64,000 nucleotides of DNA from Alphaproteobacteria bacterium (GCA_020632795.1 JACKEV010000006.1:426001-490000); one strand, 5' to 3'. Counted from the stretch's first letter, positions 8,870 to 19,225 are shown. Made by a program: numbers and translations. The notes: generated by a model from the sequence alone, not told the origin.

Positions 8870-9687
8870 GGCGCCGACCACCCCCGGTCGTCCAGGAAGC
8901 GCTTGCGGGCCTGCTCGGTCAGCACGTCGAGGTCGAGCACCACCAGGAAGTCGGTGGTGTCGAACAGCGGGTCGATGGCGGGCCAGCCGCAGACGTGGGC
9001 GCCCAGGCGCATGTAGCCCTCGAAGAGGGGGGGCAGCCGGGGCGCGGTCTGGTCGGCGTCCACGGGGACGCGGGGGAGGGCGTCGAGCGGCTCGACGCGC
9101 CAGAGGGGGTGCATGCGGCCGGCCGCCGCGAGGTGCTCGTAGACCTGGGCGCCCAGGGTGGGGTCCTGGCCGGTGAGGGAGCAGCAGCCGAACAGGTAGC
9201 GCTTGTGGTTGACCACCATGAACCGCCCCAGGGCCTTCCACAACAGGGCGATGACCCGCCCCGAGCGGTGCCCGCCGGCCACGCAGGCCCGGCCGACCTC
9301 CAGCCCCCGGCGCAGCACGTCCTCGGGGAGCTGGCCCAGGCGGAACTCGCCCGCGGAGTAGAAGCCGCCGTCCTCGACCGCCATCTCGAAGGTGCGCAGC
9401 CGGTAGGTGCCCACGACCTCGCCCGCCCGGTCGTCGATGACCATGACGTGGCAGCAGCCCGTGTCGAACATGTCCTCGTCCAGCCCGGTGCGGAAGGACT
9501 CCTGCAGGCCCTCGTTCAGCTCCAGGTTGAAGACCTCGAACCGCAGGCGCTGCACCGCGCGCAGGTCCTCGGCGGTCTCCGCGAAGCGGATGGTGTAGGC
9601 GCCGATGGTGAGGCGGGCGCCGGGCTCGAACCCGGGGGCGGTAGCGGGGAGGCCGGCCAGAGGCGCGGCCAGGGCGGCGTCTGTCAT
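8866..9687 (-). CDS. OlsB-type GNAT N-acyltransferase (amino-acid N-acylation)
   Basis: 273 residues resembling the OlsB/haemolysin-like GNAT family (Acetyltransf_5): LRAVQRLRFEVFNLELNEG near the start of the fold, DEDMFDTGCCHVMVID, VVGTYRLRTFEMA and LEVGRACVAGGHRSGRVIALL (the LEVGRACV and HRSG segments are typical). These enzymes transfer a 3-hydroxyacyl chain from acyl-ACP to the alpha-amino group of ornithine or another amino acid, the first step of ornithine-type lipid synthesis. The acceptor amino acid cannot be read from sequence. It starts inside the stop of the upstream gene (ATGA) and its stop overlaps the O-acyltransferase start (GTGA), so the two acyltransferases should be made in step. 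Confidence 0.85.
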   Translation of the reverse strand: MTDAALAAPLAGLPATAPGFEPGARLTIGAYTIRFAETAEDLRAVQRLRFEVFNLELNEGLQESFRTGLDEDMFDTGCCHVMVIDDRAGEVVGTYRLRTFEMAVEDGGFYSAGEFRLGQLPEDVLRRGLEVGRACVAGGHRSGRVIALLWKALGRFMVVNHKRYLFGCCSLTGQDPTLGAQVYEHLAAAGRMHPLWRVEPLDALPRVPVDADQTAPRLPPLFEGYMRLGAHVCGWPAIDPLFDTTDFLVVLDLDVLTEQARKRFLDDRGWSAP

Positions 9688-10475
9688 GTTCCGTCCAGGC
9701 GTCGGAAGTCGGAGGGGTCGGCCTTGAAGACGAGCCGGTCGTGGTGACGCTCCAGGCGCCCGGTGACCTCAAGGGGTTCTGCGATGACGTCGAGCACGCG
9801 GTCGTTGATGGCCTGGCCCTCGGGGCCGACCAGCAGCAGGTGGCGCGCGGCGCCCTGATCATCGCGGACCAGGAACAAGGGGGGGATGCCGCCGCTGATG
9901 CACCGGGTGGCGCAGGCGCGGTGGGGTTTGAGGTTGCCGGGGTTCATCACCCCGAGGAAGCACTTGCTGTCGACGATCTCGCCGATCAGGGTCCACTCGC
10001 CGAGGTCTTCGAACCGGGCGGCGGCCGCCGCGGTGGCCACGCCGGGGAGCCCGAGGTCCTCCACCGAGCCGGGCACCAGCTCCAGCATGGTGTCGGCCTC
10101 GCGGTAGATCAGCGCGCCCTGCAGGCGGACGCGGTGGCCGTCGAGGCGGGCGAGCTGGTGGTCGGCGCCGTGCTTGCCCGCGCCCACGAGCAGGAGCCTG
10201 GAGCGACCCGGGGCGAGCCCCACCACGCCGGGCCGCTCGACCAGCAGCTCGGGGTGGGGGTTCAGCGTCAGCAGCCCTTCGACGGCGCGGGGCTGGCCGA
10301 ATTCGAACACCGAGGGCGCATACTGCGCGTGGCTGGCGGTGAAGCCCAGGCCGGCGAGGGTCACGGTGAACAGCAGCGCCGAGATGAGGACGCGCAGGAA
10401 GGCCCCGAGCCGAGGGGGTGCGTGCTCCTGCCAGCCGACGTAGAACTCGGAGGGCTCAGCCAAGGGCACCTCCAT
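9684..10475 (-). CDS. Membrane-anchored protein with conserved Cys cluster, partner of the Rieske fusion
   Basis: 263 residues with one membrane helix (about 24-46, LGAFLRVLISALLFTVTLAG), which predicts a mainly periplasmic protein. The core has two beta-rich halves; the second contains DSKCFLGVMNPG followed by HRACATRCISGGIPP, three Cys and a His within about 27 residues. This could bind a metal or form a disulfide. I do not recognise an enzyme family. The gene overlaps the haem/Rieske gene by 20 bases and the OlsB-type gene by 4, so it belongs to the operon and most likely works with the redox protein upstream. The start is set by frame; its ribosome-binding site is poor, consistent with coupling. 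Confidence 0.7.
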   Translation of the reverse strand: MEVPLAEPSEFYVGWQEHAPPRLGAFLRVLISALLFTVTLAGLGFTASHAQYAPSVFEFGQPRAVEGLLTLNPHPELLVERPGVVGLAPGRSRLLLVGAGKHGADHQLARLDGHRVRLQGALIYREADTMLELVPGSVEDLGLPGVATAAAAARFEDLGEWTLIGEIVDSKCFLGVMNPGNLKPHRACATRCISGGIPPLFLVRDDQGAARHLLLVGPEGQAINDRVLDVIAEPLEVTGRLERHHDRLVFKADPSDFRRLDGT

Positions 10476-11517
10476 CGATGGGGGCCGGCTCGACCCGGGT
10501 GCCCGGAGGCAGCGGCTGGGGGTGGACCAGCACCCGGTCGCCCCGCACCCGCACCCGGAAGGTGGGCACCTTCTCCGTGAACGGCGGGGGCGCCGCCCCG
10601 CAGTCGGGCTGGTACTGGAAGCCGTGCCAGGGGCAGGTGACGCAGCCGTCGATGATCTTCCCTTCGCCCAGCGGGCCGTTCTGGTGGCGGCAGACGTTGG
10701 AGATGGCCGAGATGACGCCGCTGTAGCGGAACACCGCCACCCGCTCGCCTCCCAGCACTGCGACGACGGCGCGGTCCTCGGGGATCTGCTGGACCCGACA
10801 GACCTCTACGAACCCGGCGTCCTCGCCCTGGTCGAGGGGGCGGCGCTCGCGAGCGTCCACGGCGCGCTCCCGGGCGGCGGCGGTGAGGTGCGCGGAGAGG
10901 ATGAGCACCAGCCCCACCAGCAGGCTCCCCCCGAGCAGCGGGTGGGTCTCGGCCTGGAGCACCCCCAGCGTGACGTGCATGACCACCAGGCCATACGCCA
11001 GATAGACCCCCATGTGCAGGGTCTTCCACACCGGGGGGGTGAGGTTGCGCAGCCAGTAGTCGTGGCTGGTGGCCGCCATCAGGAAGAACACGGTCAGCGC
11101 GGCGAGCCCCAGGGGCTGGAAGGGGAACTGGGAGACGCTGTCGATGCGGGGGTTGGACACCAGCAGGCTGAGCAGCGGGTTCATGTCCCCCAGGGCGTGG
11201 AACTGCACGATGGAGAACACGCCGTGGGCCAGGGCGAGCGTGAACATCGTCACGCCCATGTGTCGCCGGTTGTAGAGCAGGGGCAGGAAGCGCCTGTCGA
11301 GCCGGGCCAGGGGGCCGGTGAGCAGGATGACGTGCAGCAGGACCAGCGCGCCGCTGCCCAGGCCCCGGATGAGCAGGGTCTCGGCGGTGGCGTCGGGGTG
11401 CAGAGCCGCGCCGCCCCCGACGAAGGCGGCGAGGTAGAGCGCGACGCCGCCGAGCAGCAGGGCGTCGTACTTCTTCTTCTGGGCGGTCCACTGGACCGTG
11501 GTGTAGCCCACGCTCAC
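10456..11517 (-). CDS. Ferric-reductase-like haem-b membrane domain fused to a Rieske [2Fe-2S] domain
   Basis: 353 residues. The first ~215 form about six membrane helices with paired His residues (LLHVILL, NRRHMGVTMF, ALAHGVFS, KTLHMGVYL, VVMHVTLG), as in the ferric reductase-like/MsrQ family of haem-b membrane proteins. The C-terminal ~110 residues are a Rieske domain with C-R-H and C-P-W-H, the two halves 16 residues apart, binding a [2Fe-2S] cluster with two Cys and two His. The protein should pass electrons between the membrane and an acceptor. The GTG start overlaps the upstream stop (GTGA). Its acceptor is unknown; neighbours suggest a lipid-modifying or envelope redox step. Confidence 0.85.
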   Translation of the reverse strand: MSVGYTTVQWTAQKKKYDALLLGGVALYLAAFVGGGAALHPDATAETLLIRGLGSGALVLLHVILLTGPLARLDRRFLPLLYNRRHMGVTMFTLALAHGVFSIVQFHALGDMNPLLSLLVSNPRIDSVSQFPFQPLGLAALTVFFLMAATSHDYWLRNLTPPVWKTLHMGVYLAYGLVVMHVTLGVLQAETHPLLGGSLLVGLVLILSAHLTAAARERAVDARERRPLDQGEDAGFVEVCRVQQIPEDRAVVAVLGGERVAVFRYSGVISAISNVCRHQNGPLGEGKIIDGCVTCPWHGFQYQPDCGAAPPPFTEKVPTFRVRVRGDRVLVHPQPLPPGTRVEPAPIDGGALG

Positions 11518-11996
11518 GGGGCCCCCTCGCCCAGGGGGGCGCGGGCGACCACCTCGCTGTGGCCCAGGGCGTACACCAGGAGCCAGCCCTGGGGCGCGGG
11601 GACGCGGGCGGGCAGGGCGAAGCGCAGGGTGGGGTCGTCGGGGACCGCGCCGAGCAGCCAGGCGTCCCGGGGCAGGGCGCCGCCCAGCTCGGGCCGCTCC
11701 GCGCTCCAGTAGAGCAAAGGCTCGGGCTGGCGAAGGGGCTCGCGGCCGGTGAGCGTGACCACCAGGGGGCCGCCGTTGGAGGTGACGGTGGTGGTCCAGG
11801 TGGCGCCCTCCCAGAGGTCAGCCGCCTGGCGCAGCGCCGGCCCGTCGCCCGCGGGCTGGCGGGAGAGCGCGGCGGGCAGGCTGTCCATGACGGGCTCGGG
11901 CGCCCGCAGGTTCAGCCCCAGCATCGCCCCCACCGGCAGCACCGCGGTGAGCGCGAAGAGGGCCCGCTGGTGGCGGCGGCGGAGCTGCGCGTTCAC
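11514..11996 (-). CDS. Membrane-anchored hypothetical protein of the redox/aminolipid operon
   Basis: 160 residues. A basic N-terminus (QLRRRHQR) and one hydrophobic helix (about 11-30, ALFALTAVLPVGAMLGLNL) indicate a type II membrane anchor with the rest outside the cytoplasm. The exported part is beta-rich (TWTTTVTSNGGPLVVTLTG, LLYWSAERPE, WLLVYALGHSEVV) with no Cys and no motif I recognise. The GTG start at 11996 is chosen because it overlaps the stop of the small membrane protein (GTGA), matching the other junctions of this operon; an upstream ATG at 12080 would add a low-complexity basic tail read from inside the previous gene. Confidence 0.7.
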   Translation of the reverse strand: MNAQLRRRHQRALFALTAVLPVGAMLGLNLRAPEPVMDSLPAALSRQPAGDGPALRQAADLWEGATWTTTVTSNGGPLVVTLTGREPLRQPEPLLYWSAERPELGGALPRDAWLLGAVPDDPTLRFALPARVPAPQGWLLVYALGHSEVVARAPLGEGAP

Positions 11997-12250
11997 CGGG
12001 GCCCCGCGGCGTCGAGGTGCGCGTTGTGCTCGACGGGCACGGTCACGCCCCGCGCCCACCGCAGCGCCAGCAGCGGCCACAGGGCGATCACCGCCGGGGT
12101 GATGAGGGCGCGGAAGGCCCAGCCCGACCCCTCGGCGGCCGGATCGATCGCGGAGACCCCGCGCGCCGCGAAGGGCACCGCGAAGACCGCCCCCAGGCCC
12201 AGGTAGGCCCCTGCGACGATCAACAGCGCCCGGGCGATGGGCTCCGGCAC
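11993..12250 (-). CDS. Small two-helix membrane protein, first gene of the operon
   Basis: 85 residues with two membrane helices (about 6-29 and 48-66). The start is GTG at 12250, supported by a perfect AGGAGG five bases upstream, the strongest ribosome-binding site in the operon; this fits its place as first gene. A -10-like TACCCT on the minus strand at 12283-12288 may be its promoter, though I see no good -35. It is probably an accessory subunit of the haem/Rieske membrane protein two genes downstream. I do not recognise a named family. Confidence 0.75.
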   Translation of the reverse strand: MPEPIARALLIVAGAYLGLGAVFAVPFAARGVSAIDPAAEGSGWAFRALITPAVIALWPLLALRWARGVTVPVEHNAHLDAAGPR

Positions 12251-12347
12251 CGCATCCTCCTGGAGATCAGGACTGTGGAGCGAGGGTATCCCGGGAGGGC
12301 GGATCGGGCTACGCGGCCGTCCCCGTCGCGTTCGTCATCGACGGACG

Positions 12348-14399
12348 TCAGCGCAACCAGATCGCCGCGGAGCCGTAGGTGTAGGTCTGGTTGGGGTAGT
12401 AGTTGCCCCGATGGACGTAGGTGAGGGAGCCGTCCACCACGTCGCACTCGGTGACGGTGGTGCCGTAGGCGTAGTTGCCGTGTCCGCTGTGGATCGAGGT
12501 GATGAACGGCCCGCCGCTGTGGTTCACGCAGCTCGAGGTGTTCGCCACGCCGTAGCCGGTGGGGAAGCTGTCGGTCCAGCTCACCCCCAGCACGTTGCGC
12601 AGGGTGTACATCGAGTAGGTGTTCGTGTCGTTGACGATGCCCTCGACGGTGACCTGGGTGCAGGGCCCCACGCCCGTGTTGGAGGTCGACCAGTTGCTGC
12701 CCCGGTAGGAGTGCTCCCGGAAGTGGACCCGGGAGGGGTCGGGGATGGTGAACTTCCAGGCGTAGGCGTAGTCGCTCATGGGGCCGGTGGTCACCGCCAC
12801 GCCGTTCTCCTCCATCGAGAACGCGATCTCGGTGGACTGGGTGACGATCTCGGTGGCGTCGATGGTGGCCGAGTCCTGGCCGCGGTTGTCGGGGGCCCAG
12901 GTCCCGCCGCCGCAGCGCAGGCTGCGCATGTTGTGGTTGGACGAGCTGTTCGAGGTCGCCCCGGCGTAGCTGTAGCCCACCAGGGTCCAGCCGCCGCCGT
13001 CGGTGGTCATGTCGCAGTAGACGTCGACCGGGTCGTCGCCGGTGCCGTAGCCGTCGGGGTCGATGGTGTAGACGTCGTCGGTGGTGAAGCCGGCCGCGAG
13101 CACGTCCAGGCAGGTGGCGCCGATGGCGCAGCCGCCGTTGCTCTCGGGCAGGATGCTGGCGTCGGTGTCGTCGCAGTCGGTGCCGCCGCAGGTGATGTCC
13201 GCGTAGCCGTCGCCGTCGCCGTCGTTGTCCACCAGGCCGTCGCAGTCGTAGTCCTCGCCGTCGCAGCCGGGGGTGGCGCCGGGGTTGTAGGCGCTGTCGG
13301 TGTCGTCGCAGTCCCCGTCGGTGGCGGCGTAGCCGGAGGGCAGGCTGCAGGCCGCGGTGGTGGTGGAGGAGACCCCGTAGCCGTCGCCGTCGTCGTCCAG
13401 GTAGTACGTGCCGGTCACGCCCTCGTCGGTGCTGCTGTCGCAGTCGTTGTCGACCTCATCGCAGGACTCGGCGGCGCCGGTCCAGGCCAGGGGCTCGCCG
13501 TCGTCGCAGTCGTCGGCGTTGTCGGCGTAGCCGGCGGGCTGGGCGCAGGCGGCCTGGCTGTAGCGCGCGTTGCCGTAGCCGTCGCCGTCGGCGTCGACGT
13601 ACCAGGTCGGGGCGTCGACGGCGTCGTCCTCGTCGGTGTCCCCGTCGCAGTCGTCGTCGAGGGTGTTGCACAGCTCGTCGGCGTCGGGGTTCACCGTGGA
13701 CACCGCGTCGTCGCAGTCGTCGGCGTTGGCGACGTAGCCGGTGGTCTGCTCGCAGGCCTCGGTGGCGGTGGTGGGGTCGCCGAAGCCGTCGCCGTCGGTG
13801 TCCTGGTAGAAGGTCTGCGCGTCGACCGCGCCCACATCGGCCTCGCCGTCGCAGTCGTTGTCCAGGCCGTCGCAGACCTCGGTGGCGCTGGGGTTCACGC
13901 TGCGGTTGGTGTCGTCGCACTCCTCACAGGCGGGGTAGCCGTCGCCGTCCGCGTCGGCGTAGCCCACGCTGCCGTCGCAGTTGTAGTCGTTGGGGTCGGT
14001 GCAGTCGTCCTCGGGCGCGCCCGGGTAGTACTGGTTGTCGCCGTCGTCGCAGTCCCCGGCGTCGGCCACGTAGCCGGCAGGGGCCTCGCAGGCGGCCTCG
14101 CTGATCAGCGGGTTGCCCCAGCCGTCGCCGTCGGTGTCCACGTACCAGGTGGCGGCGTCGGTGGCGTCGACGTCGACCTGGCCGTCGCAGTCGTCGTCCA
14201 GGCCGTTGCAGACCTCGGGTGCGTTGGGGTTGATGGCCGCGCTGGTGTCGTCGCAGTCGACCCCGGCGCCGAAGCCGTCGCCGTCTTCATCGACCACGAC
14301 GCCGCTGGCGTCGACCGCGGTCTCGTTGATCACGTCCTTGTCGGTGTTCCTGCAGCCCGCTGCAGAGAGCAGCAGGGCCGCGAGCGCGAGCCTTCGCAT
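12348..14399 (-). CDS. MopE-like lipoprotein: seven metal-binding repeats plus fibrinogen-like domain
   Basis: 683 residues with a lipoprotein signal (lipobox SAAGC, Cys16). Residues ~35-425 hold seven repeat units of the MopE type, each with DCDD or ECDD, a C-D-x-x-D-N/D-D-C-D box and an aromatic-acid stretch such as YVDTDGDGWG; these Asp-rich loops resemble calcium or copper sites. The rest resembles a fibrinogen-related domain (YTIDPDGYGTGDDPVDVYCD, then GGGWTLVGY), a carbohydrate- or protein-binding fold. The protein should sit on the cell surface. It lies 30 bases downstream of a paralogue with the same domain order, so the two are probably co-transcribed. Confidence 0.88.
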   Translation of the reverse strand: MRRLALAALLLSAAGCRNTDKDVINETAVDASGVVVDEDGDGFGAGVDCDDTSAAINPNAPEVCNGLDDDCDGQVDVDATDAATWYVDTDGDGWGNPLISEAACEAPAGYVADAGDCDDGDNQYYPGAPEDDCTDPNDYNCDGSVGYADADGDGYPACEECDDTNRSVNPSATEVCDGLDNDCDGEADVGAVDAQTFYQDTDGDGFGDPTTATEACEQTTGYVANADDCDDAVSTVNPDADELCNTLDDDCDGDTDEDDAVDAPTWYVDADGDGYGNARYSQAACAQPAGYADNADDCDDGEPLAWTGAAESCDEVDNDCDSSTDEGVTGTYYLDDDGDGYGVSSTTTAACSLPSGYAATDGDCDDTDSAYNPGATPGCDGEDYDCDGLVDNDGDGDGYADITCGGTDCDDTDASILPESNGGCAIGATCLDVLAAGFTTDDVYTIDPDGYGTGDDPVDVYCDMTTDGGGWTLVGYSYAGATSNSSSNHNMRSLRCGGGTWAPDNRGQDSATIDATEIVTQSTEIAFSMEENGVAVTTGPMSDYAYAWKFTIPDPSRVHFREHSYRGSNWSTSNTGVGPCTQVTVEGIVNDTNTYSMYTLRNVLGVSWTDSFPTGYGVANTSSCVNHSGGPFITSIHSGHGNYAYGTTVTECDVVDGSLTYVHRGNYYPNQTYTYGSAAIWLR
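13130..14297 (-). repeat. MopE-type repeat array, downstream copy
   Basis: Seven in-frame units of 45-65 codons. At DNA level the minus strand repeats GACTGCGACGAC and GACGGCGACGGC, which gives near-identical stretches between units and with the second array at 15285-16448. Such repeats favour recombination and assembly errors. Confidence 0.8.
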
Positions 14400-14429
14400 G
14401 GGGACCTCGTCGTGGAGAAGCGTGCGGCC

Positions 14430-16544
<2,115 letters not shown>

Positions 16545-16678
16545 GGGGGGCTCCTCTTCGTGAGGGGCCCTCATGTTACCGGGATGCGGGGCCGGGCGGG
16601 AGGTTTTTGTTGGGCGCTGCGGGCCTTGCGCCCGGCCGGGCCGTGATTAGGTTCTTCACTCTCCGAAGGAGTGCAATC

Positions 16679-17383
16679 ATGGGATACGCCGCCACCGCGC
16701 GACCGCTGATGTACGTCGACACCTCCGAGCGGGTGGACTACCTCAAGGGCGTCGCGCTGCTCACCGGGCTCGGGCTCACCGTCTCCGCCATCACCGGCGT
16801 GCTGTCGGCGCTGCTGCTCGCTCCGCTGGTCACCGGGCGGTGGTCCTCCATGATCATCATCCTGGGCAGCTACGGCATCGCCCACTACGTGGCGCCGCGC
16901 TTCGTGTTCGGCGAGCAGAAGTGGCTGGGCTTCATGATGGGCGCGGTCTTCCAGGGCGTGGCCATGGGCTACCTGCTGCTGGTGGCCTTCCTGGTCAGCA
17001 TGGGCAGCTTCGGCAACGGCTTCCTGCTCATCGGGCAGGCGCTGGGGCTCACCGCACTCACCACGGTGGGCATGGGCATGTACCTGTGGTCGGGACCCAA
17101 GGAGCTGTCCCTGGTCAAGGCCGGCCTCTCGGCGGCGTTCCTCCCCATGCTCCTGCTGATGGGCATCAGCTTCGTCTTCCCCATCGGCGGCTGGATCGGC
17201 GTGGGCATCTCGGCGCTGTTCGTCGTGGTCAGCGCGGCGGGCCTGATGTACCAGATGAACGTGGTGCTCCATGAGCTGCGCACCGACATGCGGATCGAGG
17301 GCGCCTACATGATCACCATGGGCGTGCTGGTCCTCTTCTGGAACGTGCTCACGCTGCTGCTGCGCCTGACCAGCCGGGACTGA
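16679..17383 (+). CDS. Bax inhibitor-1 (YbhL/TMBIM) family membrane protein
   Basis: 234 residues, seven predicted membrane helices, no large loops. The layout fits the Bax-inhibitor-1 family: a short charged N-terminus, helices in quick succession, and the region FGNGFLLIGQALGLTALTTVGMGMY followed by a short conserved Met/Gly-rich helix and the closing IEGAYMITMGVLVLFWNVLTLLLRL. Bacterial members are thought to be proton-sensitive calcium leak channels. The start at 16679 has AAGGAG eight bases upstream. A possible promoter (TTGCGC at 16626, TTAGGT at 16647) precedes it. Family call is by layout and segment similarity. Confidence 0.8.
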   Translation: MGYAATARPLMYVDTSERVDYLKGVALLTGLGLTVSAITGVLSALLLAPLVTGRWSSMIIILGSYGIAHYVAPRFVFGEQKWLGFMMGAVFQGVAMGYLLLVAFLVSMGSFGNGFLLIGQALGLTALTTVGMGMYLWSGPKELSLVKAGLSAAFLPMLLLMGISFVFPIGGWIGVGISALFVVVSAAGLMYQMNVVLHELRTDMRIEGAYMITMGVLVLFWNVLTLLLRLTSRD

Positions 17384-17393
17384 GCCGCCGTTC

Positions 17394-17422
17394 AGGACAA
17401 CGCCCGGCGGAACCGGTACACT
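17394..17422 (+). promoter_or_regulatory. Promoter of the acyltransferase-SDR pair, probably leaderless
   Basis: AGGACA at 17394-17399, a 17-base spacer and TACACT at 17417-17422. The hexamer ends 7 bases before the ATG at 17430 and no Shine-Dalgarno sequence is present, so transcription should begin at or next to the start codon. Confidence 0.5.
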
Positions 17423-17429
17423 CACCGGC

Positions 17430-18305
17430 ATGTTTGAGTTCCTCAAGCGCCCCGGTCCGGTGCTGCCGGACGACCGCCGGGCGAAGCTGCGCGCCGCGAC
17501 CTCCGTGAACTCGGCGGGCTTCGACCCCTGGGGCCTGCACCTGGACAGCGCGGAGCAGGCGGTCGGCGCGCTGCGCTGGCTGTACGAGGACTACTTCCGC
17601 GTCCGGGTCCATGGCATCGAGAACGTGCCCGAGGGGCGGGTGATGCTGGTCCCCAACCACAGCGGGCAGCTCCCGCTGGACGGCATGCTCGTCGGCCTGG
17701 CGATGGTGCTGGAGGCCGATCCGCCGCGGGTGGTGCGGGGCATGGTGGAGCGCTGGGTGCCCTCGCTGCCCTTCGTCAGCTCCTTCTTCACCCGCCTGGG
17801 TCAGGTGACCGGGGACCCGGAGAACTGCCGCCAGCTCCTGGAGCGCGAGCAGTGCATCATGGTCTTCCCGGAGGGGGTGCGGGGCAGCGGCAAGACCTGG
17901 TGGCACCGCTACCAGCTCCAGGAGTTCGGCACCGGCTTCGTGCGGCTGGCCCTGGAGGGGCAAGCCCCCATCGTGCCGGTCGCCGTCATCGGCGCCGAAG
18001 AGACCTACCCCGCTGTCTACAACGCCCGCCGCCTGGCGAAGCTGTTCGGGGCGCCCTACGTCCCGGTCACCCCGATGTGGCCCCTGCTGGGGCCGCTGGG
18101 GGCCCAGCCGCTGCCGGTCCGCATCGACCTCCACTTCGGCGAGCCCATCCGCTTCGTCGGGGACCCCGACGAGCCCGACGAGCAGACCTTCGCCCGGGTC
18201 GCCCAGGTCAAGGACGCGATCCGCGGCCTGATCGAGGCGGGGCTGGAGCAGCGCCCGGAGCTGCGCCGCCTGGACCGCGTCGCCCGGCTGCGAGGGCGGC
18301 GATGA
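17430..18305 (+). CDS. Lysophospholipid acyltransferase family protein (LPLAT, DGAT-like)
   Basis: 291 residues with NHSGQLPLDG at about 77-86 and FPEGVRGSGK further on, the first and third LPLAT motifs. The first has the spaced H-x6-D form seen in the mycobacterial/myxobacterial branch of the family rather than H-x4-D. It should transfer an acyl chain to a lipid or alcohol acceptor at the inner membrane. The ATG at 17430 has no Shine-Dalgarno sequence; a TACACT hexamer ends 7 bases before it, so the mRNA is probably leaderless. Its stop overlaps the start of the SDR gene (ATGA), and such acyltransferase-SDR pairs recur in other genomes. Confidence 0.85.
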   Translation: MFEFLKRPGPVLPDDRRAKLRAATSVNSAGFDPWGLHLDSAEQAVGALRWLYEDYFRVRVHGIENVPEGRVMLVPNHSGQLPLDGMLVGLAMVLEADPPRVVRGMVERWVPSLPFVSSFFTRLGQVTGDPENCRQLLEREQCIMVFPEGVRGSGKTWWHRYQLQEFGTGFVRLALEGQAPIVPVAVIGAEETYPAVYNARRLAKLFGAPYVPVTPMWPLLGPLGAQPLPVRIDLHFGEPIRFVGDPDEPDEQTFARVAQVKDAIRGLIEAGLEQRPELRRLDRVARLRGRR

Positions 18306-19222
18306 AGATCCTGCTCACCGGCGCGGCCGGTCAGTTCGCCCAGGTCGTGGCCCAGCGCCTCTCCGCGGACCACCTGGTGGTGGGCATCGACGTGCGCGCG
18401 CTGCCGCCGGGGCGGGTGTTCCCCGGCGAGTTCCAGCAGGTCAAGCGCTACAACCACCGCCGGGTGGCCGAGGTGTTCCGCCGGCACCAGCCCCGCAAGC
18501 TCATCCACCTGGGGGTGCGCGGGGTCACCGCGCGCGGCCTCTCCCAGGGCTACACCCAGAACGTGCTGGGCACCCGCCACCTGCTGGCCATGGCCGAGCG
18601 CTACGGCGTGCGCAGCGTGCTGGCCATGACCAGCTTCCACGTCTACGGCGCCCACCAGCACAACCCCGTGAACATCGGAGAGGACGCGCCCCTGCGGGCC
18701 AGCCAGCTCTTCCCTGAGCTGGTGGACGTGGTGGAGCTGGACCACGCCCTCACCACCTTCATGTGGCGCAACCGGAACATCGCCACCATCGTGCTGCGGC
18801 CCTGCAACATCATCGGCCCCAGCCTGCGCAACCGCATGACCCGCCTGCTCGCCAGCGAGCGCTGCCCCAAGCTGGTCGGCTTCGACCCCATGATGCAGTT
18901 CCTCCACGAGCAGGACGCCGCCCGCGCGGTGCTCAAGGCCGCCCGCAGCGGCTCCTGGGGGGTCTACAACGTGGCAGGAGAGGGCGCCATCGCCTGGTCC
19001 CACGCCATCCAGCTCGCGGGCGGCGAGCCCCTGCGGCTCCCGCACTTCGTGGCCTACCCGGTGGTCGGCGTGCTCTCCCGGCTGCGCCTGGTGTTCCCCA
19101 AGCACCTGATGGACTACTTCCGCTACCCCGCGGTCATCGACGACAGCGCGTTCCGCCTCGACTTCGACTTCCAGCCCAAGTACTCCACCGTCGAGACCCT
19201 GCGCAGCGTCAGCGGTCGCTGA
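18302..19222 (+). CDS. Epimerase-like extended SDR lacking the Tyr-x3-Lys catalytic pair
   Basis: 306 residues with an N-terminal Rossmann fold (MKILLTGAAGQFAQVVAQRL; GAAGQFA corresponds to G-x2-G-x2-G) and the extended-SDR strand VLRPCNIIGPS. The segment between, where active members carry Y-x3-K-x3-E, reads FPELVDVVELDHALTTF and has neither Tyr nor Lys in place. It may bind NAD(P) or a nucleotide-sugar-like ligand without the normal oxidoreduction, or use a different residue. It is coupled (ATGA) to the acyltransferase upstream and ends 3 bases before the convergent histidine kinase gene. Confidence 0.8.
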   Translation: MKILLTGAAGQFAQVVAQRLSADHLVVGIDVRALPPGRVFPGEFQQVKRYNHRRVAEVFRRHQPRKLIHLGVRGVTARGLSQGYTQNVLGTRHLLAMAERYGVRSVLAMTSFHVYGAHQHNPVNIGEDAPLRASQLFPELVDVVELDHALTTFMWRNRNIATIVLRPCNIIGPSLRNRMTRLLASERCPKLVGFDPMMQFLHEQDAARAVLKAARSGSWGVYNVAGEGAIAWSHAIQLAGGEPLRLPHFVAYPVVGVLSRLRLVFPKHLMDYFRYPAVIDDSAFRLDFDFQPKYSTVETLRSVSGR

Positions 19223-19225
19223 GGC

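Noticed and set aside
12323..12344. Hairpin CCGTCG...CGACGG after the downstream MopE-like gene as a terminator
   Set aside because: Only six base pairs with a ten-base loop and no T-run; easily found by chance at this base composition.
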